Translations under genes and position numbers: made by a program
From: Dromiciops gliroides
Taxonomy: Eukaryota; Chordata; Mammalia; Microbiotheria; Microbiotheriidae
DNA length: 64,000 bases
Direction: 5' to 3'
NCBI RefSeq assembly: GCF_019393635.1
Contig: NC_057862.1
Location: 264,444,441-264,508,440, forward strand
Shown here: piece by piece, positions 47,613-58,400 of the stretch
Position numbering within the stretch: position 1 is the stretch's first letter
Layout: each line of letters begins with the position of its first letter
The notes under the pieces: generated by a model
Told to the model about the DNA's origin: nothing
The model's input: the letters and a program-made list of their open reading frames with translations, nothing else
The model's database searches: none

Positions 47613-49138
47613 TTTTTTTTTTAATTAATAAAGTACTTTATTTTTTTCCCGTTACATGTAAAGATAGTTCTCAACTTTTGTTTATACAAGCTTTCCAATT
47701 TCAGATTTTTCTCCCTCCCCCCTCCCCTAGACAGCAGGTAATCTGATATAGGTTATATATATATGTACATAATAACATTAATCTTATTTCTGCATTAGTC
47801 ATGTTATAAGACAAAAATCAGAGCAATGATGAAAAACCTCAAAATAGAAAAAACAATAGCACCAAAACCAAAAGAAATAGTATGGTTCATTCAGCATCTA
47901 TACTCCACAGTTCTTTTTCTTTTTTTTTTTTCTTGGATTTGGAGATCCTCTTCTATCATGAGTTCCCGGGAACTCTTCTGTACCATTGCATTGGTGAGAA
48001 GAATATAGTCCATCACAGTAGATCAACACTCAATGTTGATGATACTGTGTACAATGTTCTTCTGGTTCTGCTCATCTCACCCATCATCAGCCCATGCAAG
48101 ACCCTCCAGGTTTCTCTGAACTCCTCCTGCTTATCGTTTCTTACAGCACAATAGTATTCCACTGTATTCATATACCACAGCTTGTCCAGCCATTCCCCAA
48201 TTGATGGGCATCCCTTCAACTTCTAATTCCTTGCCACCACATAAAGAGCAGCTATAAATATTTTTGTACATATGGGTCCCTTTCCCCTTTCCATGATTTC
48301 TTTGGGCAAAAGACCCAAAAGTGGTATTGCTGGGTCAAAGGGTATGCACAGCTTTATCGCCCTTTGGGCATAATTCCAAATTGCTCTCCAGAATGGTTGA
48401 ATCAGTTCACAGCTCCACCAACAATGAATTAGTGTTCCAATTTTCCCACAGCTTCTCCAACATTTATTATTTTCCTTTTTTGTCATTTTAGCCAATCTGA
48501 TAGGTGTCAGGTGGTACCTCAGAGTTGTTTTAATTTGCATCTCTCTAATCATTAGAGATTTAGAGCATTTTTTCATATGGGAATAGATAGCTTTGGTTTC
48601 TTCATCAGAAAATTGCCTGTTCATATCCTTTGACCCTTTCTCAATTGGGGAATGACTTGGATTTTTATAAATTTGATTTAGTTCCCTATATATTTTAGAG
48701 ATGAGGCCTTTATCAGAAGTACTGGCCATAAAAATTGTTTCCCAGCTTTCTGCCTCCCTTCTAATTTTGGATGCATTGCTTCTGTTTGTACAAAAAATTT
48801 TTAATTTAATGTAATCAGAATCATCCATTTTGCATTTTACAATATACTCTACCTCTTGTTTGGTCATAAACTGTTTTCCTTTCCAAAGATCTGATAGGTA
48901 GACTGTTCCTTTCTCTCCTAACTTACCTATGGTATCACCTCTTATGTCTAACTCATGTATCCATTTTGAACTTATTTTAGTATAAGGTGTAAGATGTTGG
49001 TCTATGCCTAATTTTTGCCATACTATCTTCCAGTTTCCCCAGCAGTTTTTGTCAAATACTGAGTTCCTATCCCAGAAGCTGGACTTTATCAAACACTACA
49101 TTACTAGTGTCATTTACTACTGTGTTTCCTGTGCCTAG

Positions 49139-49572
49139 TGTGATGAAATAATGGGATTTTAGCAGATACTCAAAGACCCACCTGTAGATTAATCTATACT
49201 GATTGAATCAAGTGAGAGTGATTGACTGTTGATTAAGCCTACTTCAAGTTAATTGGATTGTTATCACACCTGGCTATCCCTTAAGAAGGTATTGTTCTCA
49301 GAAACTAGACTGTGAACTCAACTTGAGAACACCTTCAAAGACAATGGATTTGGAAGACACCAACCAATCACCTTGAAGCAGTGTGTAAGGACCGCCTCTG
49401 TTCCAGATGTATAAAAAAGCTTCCACAAACAGCTTGCGAAAGGGTGTTCCTGATTAAAGCAGGCTTGTGGAGGAGGACTTCAGGAAGAACCCAACCAGGC
49501 TGGAACTCTAGGCTAGACTGGAACTGAAGCTTCTGATTTAAGGTGACCACAATTTAGATTTTAAACATCACA
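49139..49572 (+). repeat. 5' LTR of the OTU-carrying ERV
   Basis: Starts TGTGATGAAATAATGGG and ends ACATCACA. TATAAAAA at 49410-49417 and ATTAAA near 49454. It is very similar to the 3' LTR. Confidence 0.9.
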
Positions 49573-49575
49573 GTT

Positions 49576-49593
49576 TGGCTGACCACGAAGAGG
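49576..49593 (+). other. Probable primer binding site, tRNA-Arg-like
   Basis: TGGCTGACCACGAAGAGG, just inside the LTR. The core GACCACGAAG fits the 3' end of a tRNA-Arg of the TCG type, but two extra bases are needed, so the match is tentative. Confidence 0.5.
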
Positions 49594-49627
49594 AAAACCA
49601 AACAATCGTCTTCTGATCTTCTGATTG

Positions 49628-49634
49628 GGTAAGA
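49628..49634 (+). promoter_or_regulatory. Candidate retroviral splice donor
   Basis: GGGTAAGAT in the leader fits a donor (G|GTAAGA, cut about 49628/49629). A candidate acceptor, TTTTCCTTCTGCAG, ends at 53959, 34 bp after the OTU stop. Use of either is not shown. Confidence 0.35.
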
Positions 49635-49698
49635 TTTCCCCTCCCCTGTCCCCTTAAATTGGAAAGAACTACCAAGTATAGGCTGTTTTAAATTTCAA

Positions 49699-49881
49699 AT
49701 GGATCTTTTAAACATCCTAATTACCCCTTTTCTAGCTTTACCTTCACTAATCAGAGATGTTGGCCAGTTTGAATTTGAATATATTTTTATTACTCTTTTT
49801 GGTTTTCTGGGGCTTTGTGGTGTGGTATGGAGAATTTGGCATGCCCTAGATAATATTAGAATAAAGATGATTCCCCATTAG
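49699..49881 (+). CDS. Small hypothetical ORF with a membrane segment (60 aa)
   Basis: Open frame between leader and the RT frame. A hydrophobic stretch (YIFITLFGFLGLCGVVW, about residues 29-45) could span a membrane, followed by a basic tail. I do not recognise it. It occupies the position where gag should start. It may be a viral leader peptide, a gag remnant or chance. Confidence 0.3.
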   Translation: MDLLNILITPFLALPSLIRDVGQFEFEYIFITLFGFLGLCGVVWRIWHALDNIRIKMIPH

Positions 49882-49892
49882 GAAAGCTACTT

Positions 49893-51083
49893 ATGGATTG
49901 GAATGAGGGAAAACTTAGACTAAATAGAACCATGACCAGAGGAGAGCTTATCAGACTGTGTTTTATGTGGCATGAGGAGTTACAGGAAGAATGGCCCAAA
50001 TATGGGTCATTTGATCCCCAAACATTGAGGCATTTGCAAAGAACCCTAAGTAGATGTCCACCTGAACATTTACGTTATTGGAAAATCTGGGCCAGAGCAA
50101 GCGAAAATTATCATACTAAAAATATAAGACGTAGAAAATCCAGGCCCCAGTTTACATCTGAGTCTGCCATGCCTGTTACCTTTAAAGTTAAGGGGGGACC
50201 ACCCCCCTCCATTCCACAGTATCCATTGTCTAGGGAAACAATAGAAGGGATCACACCTATAATTGAGGCTTGGAAAAGCCAGGGTATTATTATTCCATGT
50301 CATCACTCTCCATGCAATACTCCCATTTTGCCAGTTAAAAAACCCAAGCCTGGGCCAGATGGTAAACCTGTTTATCATTTTGTGCAAGATTTTAGAGCAA
50401 TTAATAATTATGTTATCCCTAGACATGCTATAGTGGCTTCCCCTTCTACCATAATTTCTTCCATTCCCTATGAATCTACATGTTTCACAGTGGTAGACCT
50501 CTGCTCTGCCTTTTTCTCCATACCAGTGCATGAGGACTTCCAATATTTATTTGCTTTTACCTGGAAAAATAGACAGTGGACCTGGACTAGACTCCCACAG
50601 GGATTTGTAGACAGTCCCACATTATTTTCCCAAATTTTACAGCAGGATCTGGCCTCCATTACCTTTAAAGGCTCCACACTAGTACAATATGTTGATGACT
50701 TACTTTTGGCCTCTCCTAATGCTGAAATTTGTCAGGAAGATAGCCGTCACTTACTGTTGGAGCTGCACAAGAGAGGATACAAGGTTTCCAAGTCAAAGGT
50801 ACAATGGTGTTTGCCCCAGGTAGAATATTTAGGATTTATTTTGGCTGCTGGAACCCGCTCTGTCTCTTCTAAGAGAGTCCAGGCCATTCAACAACTTTCT
50901 GCCCCCTCTACTAAGAAGCAATTAAGAGCCATTCTGGGAGCAGCTGGGTACTGTAGACAAAGGATACCCTCTTTTGGTGAAATTACTAAACCTCTCATAG
51001 CACTAACAAGAAGTTCTATCCCAGACATTTTACAGTTGGATCCCCAGCATCTCTCAGTCAGGTGTTATCAGCACCTGCCCTAG
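49893..51083 (+). CDS. pol: Gag-head/reverse transcriptase frame of the OTU-carrying ERV
   Basis: A 396-codon open frame. The first about 90 residues (with [17 protein letters not shown]) recall a gamma-type matrix N-terminus. The sequence then passes directly into RT at about residue 90: [49 protein letters not shown] and the catalytic YVDD (50688-50699). Capsid, nucleocapsid and a DTG/DSG protease are missing, which suggests an in-frame internal deletion. The frame ends at 51083 after a shift or deletion near 51040-51065, and RT connection sequence continues in another frame. Confidence 0.85.
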   Translation: MDWNEGKLRLNRTMTRGELIRLCFMWHEELQEEWPKYGSFDPQTLRHLQRTLSRCPPEHLRYWKIWARASENYHTKNIRRRKSRPQFTSESAMPVTFKVKGGPPPSIPQYPLSRETIEGITPIIEAWKSQGIIIPCHHSPCNTPILPVKKPKPGPDGKPVYHFVQDFRAINNYVIPRHAIVASPSTIISSIPYESTCFTVVDLCSAFFSIPVHEDFQYLFAFTWKNRQWTWTRLPQGFVDSPTLFSQILQQDLASITFKGSTLVQYVDDLLLASPNAEICQEDSRHLLLELHKRGYKVSKSKVQWCLPQVEYLGFILAAGTRSVSSKRVQAIQQLSAPSTKKQLRAILGAAGYCRQRIPSFGEITKPLIALTRSSIPDILQLDPQHLSVRCYQHLP

Positions 51084-51558
51084 GACTACCAGATTACAGT
51101 AAGCCTTTCACTTTCTTTGTGCATGAACAAAGGGGGATGGCTTCTGGAGTTCTGACTCAATCACTGGGGCCTAACCAACGGCCTATAACCTACTATTCAA
51201 TTCAGCTGGACCCTGTAGCGGCTGGAGTGCCACCTTGCCTTAGAGCAGTGGCGGCCACAGCCCTTTTGGTAGAAAAGGCTTCTGATTTGGTCCTAGGTAA
51301 CCCTCTGTGCAATGCCCTCATGAAGTAGAGGCTCTCTTACTACGACACAGGACACAAGCCTTTTCAGATCAAAGGCTGGCTAAGTATGAAGTAACCCTGT
51401 TAGGCAATGAGAATATCACTTTAAAACGCTGCACAGTTCTTAATCCAGCAACACTACTCCCTAACTTACCATTCTCGGGGGAACCGTTGCATGACTGTGC
51501 TTCTTTAGTTGATATGGCTGAAAAACCCCGTGATGATCTTTTTTTTTTTTTTTTTTAA
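51062..51558 (+). pseudogene. pol: RT connection/start of RNase H, frameshifted
   Basis: Pol continues here in two frames: 51062-51328 ([21 protein letters not shown] region) and 51307-51558 (LRHRTQAFSDQRLAKYEVTL region), separated by a one-base shift near 51325. It ends at a TAA supplied by the T-run of the inserted SINE. Confidence 0.85.
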
Positions 51559-51695
51559 GTGAGGCAATGGGGGTTAAGTGACTTGCCCAGGGTCACACAG
51601 CTAGTAAGTGTTAAGTGTCTGAGGTCTGATTTGAACTCAGGTACTCCTGACTCCAGGGCTGGTGCTCTATCTACTGTGCCACCTAGCTGCCCCCA
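51544..51695 (-). mobile_element. SINE in pol of the OTU-carrying ERV
   Basis: Minus-strand tRNA-derived SINE with a perfect 13-bp duplication TGATGATCTTTTT (51531-51543, 51696-51708). The net insertion of 165 bp is divisible by three, yet it brings a TAA at 51556-51558. The downstream frame stays open right through the SINE body. Confidence 0.95.
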
Positions 51696-51696
51696 T

Positions 51697-53925
51697 GATG
51701 ATCTTTTTGATACACCTTTAGAAAATCCTGATCTTGTCCTCTATATAGATGGTTCCTCATTTATGAGAGAGGGAACCCGTTTTACTGGAGCTGCTGTAGT
51801 TTCTGATTATGACACCCTCTGGGCAGCTTCTCTGCCTTCCCATTTTAGTGCACAGGCTGCTGAACTTGTGGCTCTTACACAGGCCTGTAATATAGCCAAA
51901 GATAAGAGTGCCACCATTTTTACTGACTCGAAATATGGCTTTGGCATATGCCACTTTATTGGTATGATTTGGCGTCAACAAGGCTTCCTAACATCCTCGG
52001 GCAAGGCTATTGCCAATGGGGACCTTATCGAGGACCTCTTAGATGCCCTGAAACTGCCTTCTTCCCTAGCCGTTGTACATTGCCCTGCCCACACAGGGAA
52101 TAGTGATCCTGTTTCAAAGGGAAATGCACGAGCCGATTCTGCAGCCAAGCTTGCTGCATTAGAAGCTCCTGAACATATATTTAACCTTTCACCTTCTGAG
52201 GATATTCCTTCCAACCTAACCTATGACGATTCTGAAGTAGAAAAGTGGAAAAAGAAATTTAAGGCGAAACAGATCAATGGCATCTGGGTGTCTCCGGAAG
52301 GTAAGCCACTTCTTCCCCGGAAATTCTACCACCAGGTATGCCTCTCTGTTCACAGAAAAGGCCATTTTGGTACACAAGGCATTGTAGACTCTATTAAGAG
52401 AACCTGGATAGCACCAGGTGTGACTAATACAGCATCTCGAATCTGCTCGGGCTGCTCCACATGTCAGTCTTATAATCAGTATGCTTTTAAGGCCAAAGCT
52501 TATGGAGGGCGTCCCCTAGCATATACACCTTTTGAGCACTTACAAATTGATTATATTACTATGCCAAAAGCAGGACATTATAAATTTTGCCTTGTTATAG
52601 TTGATCAGCTCACTGGGTGGATGGAGGCCTTTCCCAGCCCCCGAGCCACAGCTGCCTTTGTTGCCAAAATTCTTCTTAAAGAGATAGTACCTCGTTTTGG
52701 CCCACCAGCCCGCATCGATTCTGACAAAGGCACACATTTCACTGATTCGATTTTATCCCAAATCTACTCTTTCTTGGGAGTGACTCCAAAATTCCACACA
52801 CCCTACCATCCACAAAGTTCAGGCCAAGTTGAACATATGAATAAAGAGCTTAAGAGTATGATTGGCAAATTATGTACTGAAACCCATTTGAAATGGCCTG
52901 ATGTTCTACCCTTGGCATTATTCTATCTACGAAGTAGACCAAGGGGAGAACTTCATATATCTCCTTATGAAATGCTTTTTGGTCACCCTCCTATCCAAGC
53001 TAAAACTTTTTCCCCAGTTTATACATCACTGGTGGGAGGTGATACTTCTGTTGCCTCCTATATACAGGAATTACAAACCAGGCTACGTGAACTCCATGAG
53101 GCAGGAGCTGTGGTCCAGGCAGGACCATTAGACTTTTCATTGCATAACTTCAACCCAGGAGATAAAATATATGTAAAGAATTTTCAGAGAACCAGTGGAA
53201 CCCAACCTGCCTGGGAAGGACCTTTTCAGGTATTATTGACAACTCCCACTGCCATTAAAATTGGTGAAAAAGACTCTTGGATTCATTGCTCTCATGTAAA
53301 GCCTGCACCATTCATAGGTGAAGAGATTTCAGATAGACCTGAGGTAGACGCTAAAAAGCTAAAAACCCTAACGATAGCAACTGTTAAAGAGCAAAGAGAG
53401 TTCAGAGGAAATAGACAGTTCCCATTTGATAATCCCACTGATCAGTTAAATGCTTTGGGACTCAGTCTTTGTAAAGTATCAGGAGACGGAAATTGCCTTT
53501 TTAGGGCTTTAGCAGACCAGCTAGAAGGTCACTGTAGAAATCATCTCAGACATAGACAAGAAGCTGCTTCTTATATGATTAACCATAGACAAGAGTTTGA
53601 GTCTTTTAGAGTAAATGACTCCCCTTTTGAGGAATATGTTGATGAATTAAAGAAATTTGGAAAGTGGGGAGGAAATGATACAATTGTATCATTTGCTAAG
53701 CAGCATCAGCTGAATGTTGTAGTTCATCCGTTAAATCAGCCCTTATTGAAAATCAGTGGCACAGACAAAACTGATGCTAGAGAACTCCACATTTTCTACC
53801 ATAAAGAACATTATGACAGCATTAGAAAAATTAATGACAATTCAGAAACTCCTGCCACTTTGACATGCAGAGAATTGGAGAACCAGTTGAAACAATGTGG
53901 CATACCCCAAGTTCTGACTGCTTAA
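51697..53925 (+). CDS. pol: RNase H-integrase-OTU fusion frame (742 aa from SINE border)
   Basis: One uninterrupted frame (residues numbered from 51697). RNase H: Asp18 (YIDGSS), Glu56 (AAELVAL), Asp77 (FTDSKY), Asp147 (ARADSAAK). Integrase: zinc finger H219-x3-H223 and the cysteines of CSGCSTC (250-256); catalytic Asp285, Asp343 (SDKGTHF) and Glu379 (SGQVEHMN), giving D-57-D-35-E. A C-terminal integrase domain ([17 protein letters not shown]) is followed by a linker of about 40 residues. OTU domain from about residue 576, with Asp597, Cys600 and His705. The start of translation is unknown because the SINE separates this part from RT. Original expression was presumably as part of a Gag-Pol polyprotein. 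Confidence 0.93.
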   Translation, partial: DDLFDTPLENPDLVLYIDGSSFMREGTRFTGAAVVSDYDTLWAASLPSHFSAQAAELVALTQACNIAKDKSATIFTDSKYGFGICHFIGMIWRQQGFLTSSGKAIANGDLIEDLLDALKLPSSLAVVHCPAHTGNSDPVSKGNARADSAAKLAALEAPEHIFNLSPSEDIPSNLTYDDSEVEKWKKKFKAKQINGIWVSPEGKPLLPRKFYHQVCLSVHRKGHFGTQGIVDSIKRTWIAPGVTNTASRICSGCSTCQSYNQYAFKAKAYGGRPLAYTPFEHLQIDYITMPKAGHYKFCLVIVDQLTGWMEAFPSPRATAAFVAKILLKEIVPRFGPPARIDSDKGTHFTDSILSQIYSFLGVTPKFHTPYHPQSSGQVEHMNKELKSMIGKLCTETHLKWPDVLPLALFYLRSRPRGELHISPYEMLFGHPPIQAKTFSPVYTSLVGGDTSVASYIQELQTRLRELHEAGAVVQAGPLDFSLHNFNPGDKIYVKNFQRTSGTQPAWEGPFQVLLTTPTAIKIGEKDSWIHCSHVKPAPFIGEEISDRPEVDAKKLKTLTIATVKEQREFRGNRQFPFDNPTDQLNALGLSLCKVSGDGNCLFRALADQLEGHCRNHLRHRQEAASYMINHRQEFESFRVNDSPFEEYVDELKKFGKWGGNDTIVSFAKQHQLNVVVHPLNQPLLKISGTDKTDARELHIFYHKEHYDSIRKINDNSETPATLTCRELENQLKQCGIPQVLTA
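53424..53925 (+). other. OTUD3-like: Captured OTUD3-like OTU cysteine protease (deubiquitinase) domain
   Basis: OTU proteases cleave ubiquitin or ubiquitin-like chains from proteins. Here the active-site block [18 protein letters not shown] holds Asp (53485-53487) and Cys (53494-53496). [12 protein letters not shown] holds the His (53809-53811). The run around [29 protein letters not shown] and RKINDNSE closely resembles cellular OTUD3, more than other OTU families I recall. OTUD3 is a multi-exon gene in vertebrates, but this copy has no introns. It begins near the OTUD3 region just before the OTU fold and ends after INDNSE with a 22-residue unrelated tail. OTUD3's N-terminal extension and C-terminal UBA part are absent. 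Activity is inferred from conserved residues only. Confidence 0.88.
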
Positions 53926-54994
53926 ATTCTTTAACCTTAACAAGCTTTTCCTTCTGCAGGTAAACCGCTTGTTTATTTGTTTTTTTTTTTTTTGAACCAT
54001 GAGTTTAATGAATCTGTTTATGTTATTATGTTTAAAACCTATTGCTTGATTTATCAATGGACATATTGAATATTGACTCATTTCTTTTTGATTGTTTATC
54101 ATTTTAAGTATTTGTTACTGTCATACTAGATAGAGAATTCATGTATAAGATAATGTGTTTACTTGCTAAAAGATTATGTAATAATGTCTAATATTATCAG
54201 TCATTTACATTCATATATCATTTACATGTCATTGTGACTATGTACATTGTGGGTATGGTTTGGAATTATTGTATATATTATTACAAGTACATCATCAGTT
54301 ATGCAGCATAACATGCATTTTTACCATCATACTGTCTTTGGTGAAATTAATATGAGATTTATGAATTATGGAAACTTATCATCTCAGAGACTAACTGCTC
54401 TTACAATGAGTTTGATATAGGCCCTGTAGAGAATATATGTACAACAGGAGGAGAGATAGGTACATGTAAGTCTATGGTTTGCTTATGATGGCAACTATAT
54501 AGACCACAATTGCTGGACACAGTCCAGTTTCTTCCTCTCTCCCTTCTAAAAGTTTTCTTTTTCTTTCACTAAGTCTGATGGCATAGTCAGAATCCATCCA
54601 CCTATGGCCTACTGGATGTCTCGAAACCATGAGATGTGGTATGATAACCTTTCCATAACATTTTCAGGTGACATAAACACGTTACTAAATTTGGCTTTGA
54701 TCCAGATACATGGTGGTAAGAAGTGTTATAGATTGCATAACTACCTCAACCCTCTATTATATAAAGGAGGGAATGTAATGGAATGTACTAAATTTGATCA
54801 TTGACAACGCTATGCTAAGATTTAGTAAAAAATCCAGCAATTCAGTTAAAGAAGAAGAATCCAGCTTTCCAGACCAGAATCCAGCTTCCTCCTGATGACA
54901 TCTTACCACTCCAAGAAGACAAGAGAACTGAGAAAAGACTTACAAAGACTTAATTATTTTTTTACTCTTCCTAGAAGAAACAAAGGGGGGGGAA
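53926..54994 (+). other. 3' internal region of the OTU-carrying ERV, no recognised gene
   Basis: This is where env is expected. No SU or TM motif (furin site, CX6CC, membrane anchor) was found. A 66-codon frame at 54604-54804 is not recognised. About 54220-54445 is shared with the ERV end at 34184-34400. The region ends in a polypurine tract, AGAAACAAAGGGGGGGGAA. Confidence 0.7.
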
Positions 54995-55447
54995 TGTGAT
55001 GAAATAATGGGATTTTAGCAGATACTCAAAGACCCACCTGTAGATTAATCTATACTGATTGAATCAAGTGAGAGTGATTGACTACTGATTAAGCCTACTT
55101 CAAGTTAATTGGATTGTATCAAGTTAATTGGATTGTAATCATACCTGGCTATCCCTTAAGAAGGTATTGTTCTCAGAAACTAGACTGTGAACTCAACTTG
55201 AGAACACCTTCAAAGACAATGGATTTGGACGATGCCAACCAATCACCTTGAAGCAGGGTGTAAGGACCACCTCTGTTCCAGATGTATAAAAAAGCTTCCA
55301 CAAACAGCTTGCGAAAGGGTGTTCCTGATTAAAGCAGGCTTGTGGAGGAGGACTTCAGGAAGAACCCAACCAGGCTGGAACTCTAGGCTAGACTGGAGCT
55401 GAAGCTTCTGATTTAAGGTGACCACAATTTAGATTTTAAATATCATA
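54995..55447 (+). repeat. 3' LTR of the OTU-carrying ERV
   Basis: Like the 5' LTR except for scattered substitutions and a 19-bp local duplication around TCAAGTTAATTGGATTGTA, which makes it longer (453 versus 434 bp). The terminal CACA reads CATA. Confidence 0.9.
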
Positions 55448-58400
55448 CTAGCCTATTCCATTGATCTACCACTCTATTTTTTAGCCAGTACCAGATAGTT
55501 TTGATGACTGCTGCTTTATAGTAAAGCTCCAGGTTTGGTACTGCTAACCCACCTTCCTGTGCATTTTTTTTTTCATTATTTCCCTGGATATTCTTGATTT
55601 TTTGTTTTTCCAGATGAATTTTGTTATTATTTTTTCTAGCTGTATAAAATAATTTTTAGGTAGTCTGATTGGTATGGCACTGAATAAGTAAATTAATTTA
55701 GACAGTATTGTCATTTTTACTATATTAGCTCTGCCTATGCATGAGCAATTGATATCTTTCCAATTATTTAGATCTGATTTGATTTGTGTGAAGAGTGTTT
55801 GGTAGTTGTGTTCATAGAGTTCCTGAGTTTGTCTTGGCAAGTAGACTCCCAAGTGTTTTATATTATCTACCATTACTTTAAATGGAATTTCTCTTTCTAT
55901 CTCTTGCTGCTGGACTTTGTTGGTCATGTATAGAAATGCTGATGATTTATGTGGATTTATTTTATATCCTGCTACTTTGCTAAAGTTGTTAATTGTTTCA
56001 AGTAATTTTTGAGTTGATTCTCTAGGATTCTTTAAGTATACCATCATATCATCTGCAAAGAGTGATAGTTTTGTTTCCTCCTTGCTTATTCTAATTCCTT
56101 TAATTCCTTTGTCTTCTCTGATTGCTAAAGCTAACATTGCTAGTACAATATTAAATAATAGGGGTGATAATGGACATCCCTGTTTCACCCCTGATCTTAT
56201 TGGGAAGGCCTCTAATTTATCTCCATTGCATATAATACTTGCTGATGGCTTTAGGTAGATACTGTTTATTATTTTAAGGAAAGCTCCACCTATTCCTAAA
56301 CTCTCTAGTATTTTTATTAGGAATGGGTGCTGTGTTTTGTCAAAAGCTTTCTCTGTGTCTATTGAGATAATCATATGATTTTGGTTGGTTTTCTTATTGA
56401 TGTGGTTAATTATGTTAATAGTTTTCCTAATGTTGAACCAGCCCTGTGTTCCTGGTATAAATCCCACCTGGTCATAGTGTATTATCCTGGTGATCTCTTG
56501 CTGTAATTTCCTTGCTAATATATTATTTAAGATTTTAGCATCAATATTCATTAGGGAAATTGATCTATAATTTTCTTTCTCTGTTTTTGCTTTGCCTGGT
56601 TTTGGTATCACCACCATATTTGTGTCATAAAATGAATTTGGTAGAAGTCCTTCACCTATTTTTCCAAATAATTTGTATACTATTGGAATTAATTGTTCTT
56701 TAAATGTTTGGTAAAATTCACCTGTAAACCCATCTGGTCCTGGGGATTTTTTTTTAGGGAGTTCATTAATGGCTTGTTCAATTTCTTTTTTTAATATGGG
56801 TTTATTTAAGGATTTTATTTCCTCTTCAGTTAACCTGGGCAGTTTGTAATTTTGTAAATATTCATCCATTTCATTTAGATTGTCAAAATTATTGGCCTAC
56901 AGTTGGGCAAAATAATTCCTAATTATTGATTTAATTTCCACTTCATTGGTGGAAACATCACCCTTTTTATTTTTGATACTGGTAATTTGGTTTTCTTCTT
57001 TCTTTTTTTTAATCAAATTAACCAATATTTTATCTATTTTATTGGTTTTTTCATAAAACCAGCTCTTAGTTTTATTGATTAATTCTATAGTTCTTTTGCT
57101 TTCAATCTTATTGATTTCTCCTTTAATTTTCAGGATCTCTAGTTTCGTATCTAATTGGGGATTTCTAATTTCTTCTTTTTCTAGCTTTTTAAGTTGCATG
57201 CCCAATTCATTAATCTCCTCTTTCTCTTTTTTATTCATGTAAGCATTTAGAGCTATAAATTTTCCCCTAAGTACTGCTTTGGCTGCATCCCATAGATTTT
57301 GGTATATTGTCTCATTATTGTCATTCTCTTGGATATAGTTATTGATTGTTTCTATGATTTGTTGTTTGGCCCATTCATTCTTTAGAAGGGTGTAATTTAA
57401 AGAGGAATTCCTAAGGACCCCAAACCCCTACCCCTACCCTACCCAAACCCTCAATCCCATTTTCCCCATGACAAAAGGGTATGCACAGGTTGATTAGCCC
57501 TTGGGCTTAATTCTAAATTGCTCTACAGAATGGTTAGATTAGTTTACACCTCCACCAACAAGACTTTATTGTCCCTATTTTCCCAAATCTTCTCCAGCAT
57601 TTATCATTTTAGTGTTCTGTCATATTAGTCAATTTGATAGGCATGAGCTGGTACTTCAGAGTTGTTTTAATTCACATTTCTCTATTCAATAGTGATTTAG
57701 ATCATTTTTCAACACAACTATACATAGCTTTGATATCTTTATCTGAAAACTGCCTCTTCAAATCATTTGACTATTTATCACTAGGGGAATAACTTGTATC
57801 CTAATAAATTAGACTTATTATTTGAAAAATAAGACTTTTATCAGAAATATTTGCTATAACTTTTTTCCCATAGCTTTCTGATTTCCTTCTGATTCTGGTT
57901 ATATTGCTGTTGTTTGTGAGAAAACTTTAATTTTATATAATCAAAATTATCTATTTTATTTTATATAATGCTTTAAATGTCTTTCCTTGTCCTAAATTCT
58001 TCCCTTAGTCATAGATATGAAAGGTAAATCATACCTTGATCTCCTGATTTGCTTATGGTAGACCCTCTATATCTAAATCATGTATACATTTTGAACTTAT
58101 CTTGGTATACTGTCTGAGATCTTGGTCTATATCTAGTGTTTACCACATTATTTTCCAGTTTTCCTAGAAGATTTTGTCAATAATGTGTTTTTGTTCCCAA
58201 AGCTTGGATCTTTGGATTGATCTGATACTTGATTTCTGTGGTCATTTACAATAATGTACTGTGTAGAGAATGAATACCATTGATCTACCCCTGACTTATT
58301 AGCGACCACAAGGTTGTTTTTGATAATTACCACTCTATAATACTGTTTTAGATCTCATAGAACTAATTCACGCTCTTTCACATTTCATTGATTCCCTTGA

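Larger units (their letters stand above)
49139..55447 (+). mobile_element. Endogenous retrovirus carrying an OTU deubiquitinase domain
   Basis: LTRs at 49139-49572 and 54995-55447 flank a 5.4-kb interior. The target L1 reads GTGCCTAG before and CTAGCCTATT after, so the target duplication is CTAG. Order: PBS, small membrane-type ORF, short Gag-like head joined to RT, RNase H, integrase, OTU domain, a 1.07-kb region without a recognised gene, polypurine tract, LTR. No protease, capsid, nucleocapsid or env was found. RT and integrase are class I (gamma/epsilon-like). The interior is damaged by two frameshifts and one SINE, all upstream of RNase H. Confidence 0.9.
47613..57386 (-). mobile_element. 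Younger L1 (5'-truncated) split by the OTU-carrying ERV
   Basis: 3' UTR from 47613. A 289-codon ORF2 C-terminal frame (49092-48223) is open and a 441-codon RT frame continues on the other side of the ERV (56869-55544), with [40 protein letters not shown] and [12 protein letters not shown] further ORF2 N-terminal frame is at 57238-56897. Good preservation indicates a fairly recent element, but it lacks its 5' end and is interrupted. Confidence 0.9.

Noticed and set aside
48520..48545. Ig octamer (ATTTGCAT) as a regulatory site
   Set aside because: The motif is part of conserved L1 ORF2 sequence (ATGCAAATTAAAAC in sense) and recurs in every L1 copy here.
51559..53925. 788-codon frame taken as one protein starting in the SINE
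   Set aside because: It starts with GTG inside reversed SINE sequence. Only the part from about 51697 is viral or OTU coding.
54604..54804. 66-residue ORF as a viral accessory gene
   Set aside because: No recognisable features and no second copy to compare. Kept only as a note.
53926..54994. env gene in the OTU-carrying ERV
   Set aside because: No signal peptide, furin site, CX6CC or membrane anchor in any frame; only a 66-codon unassigned frame.
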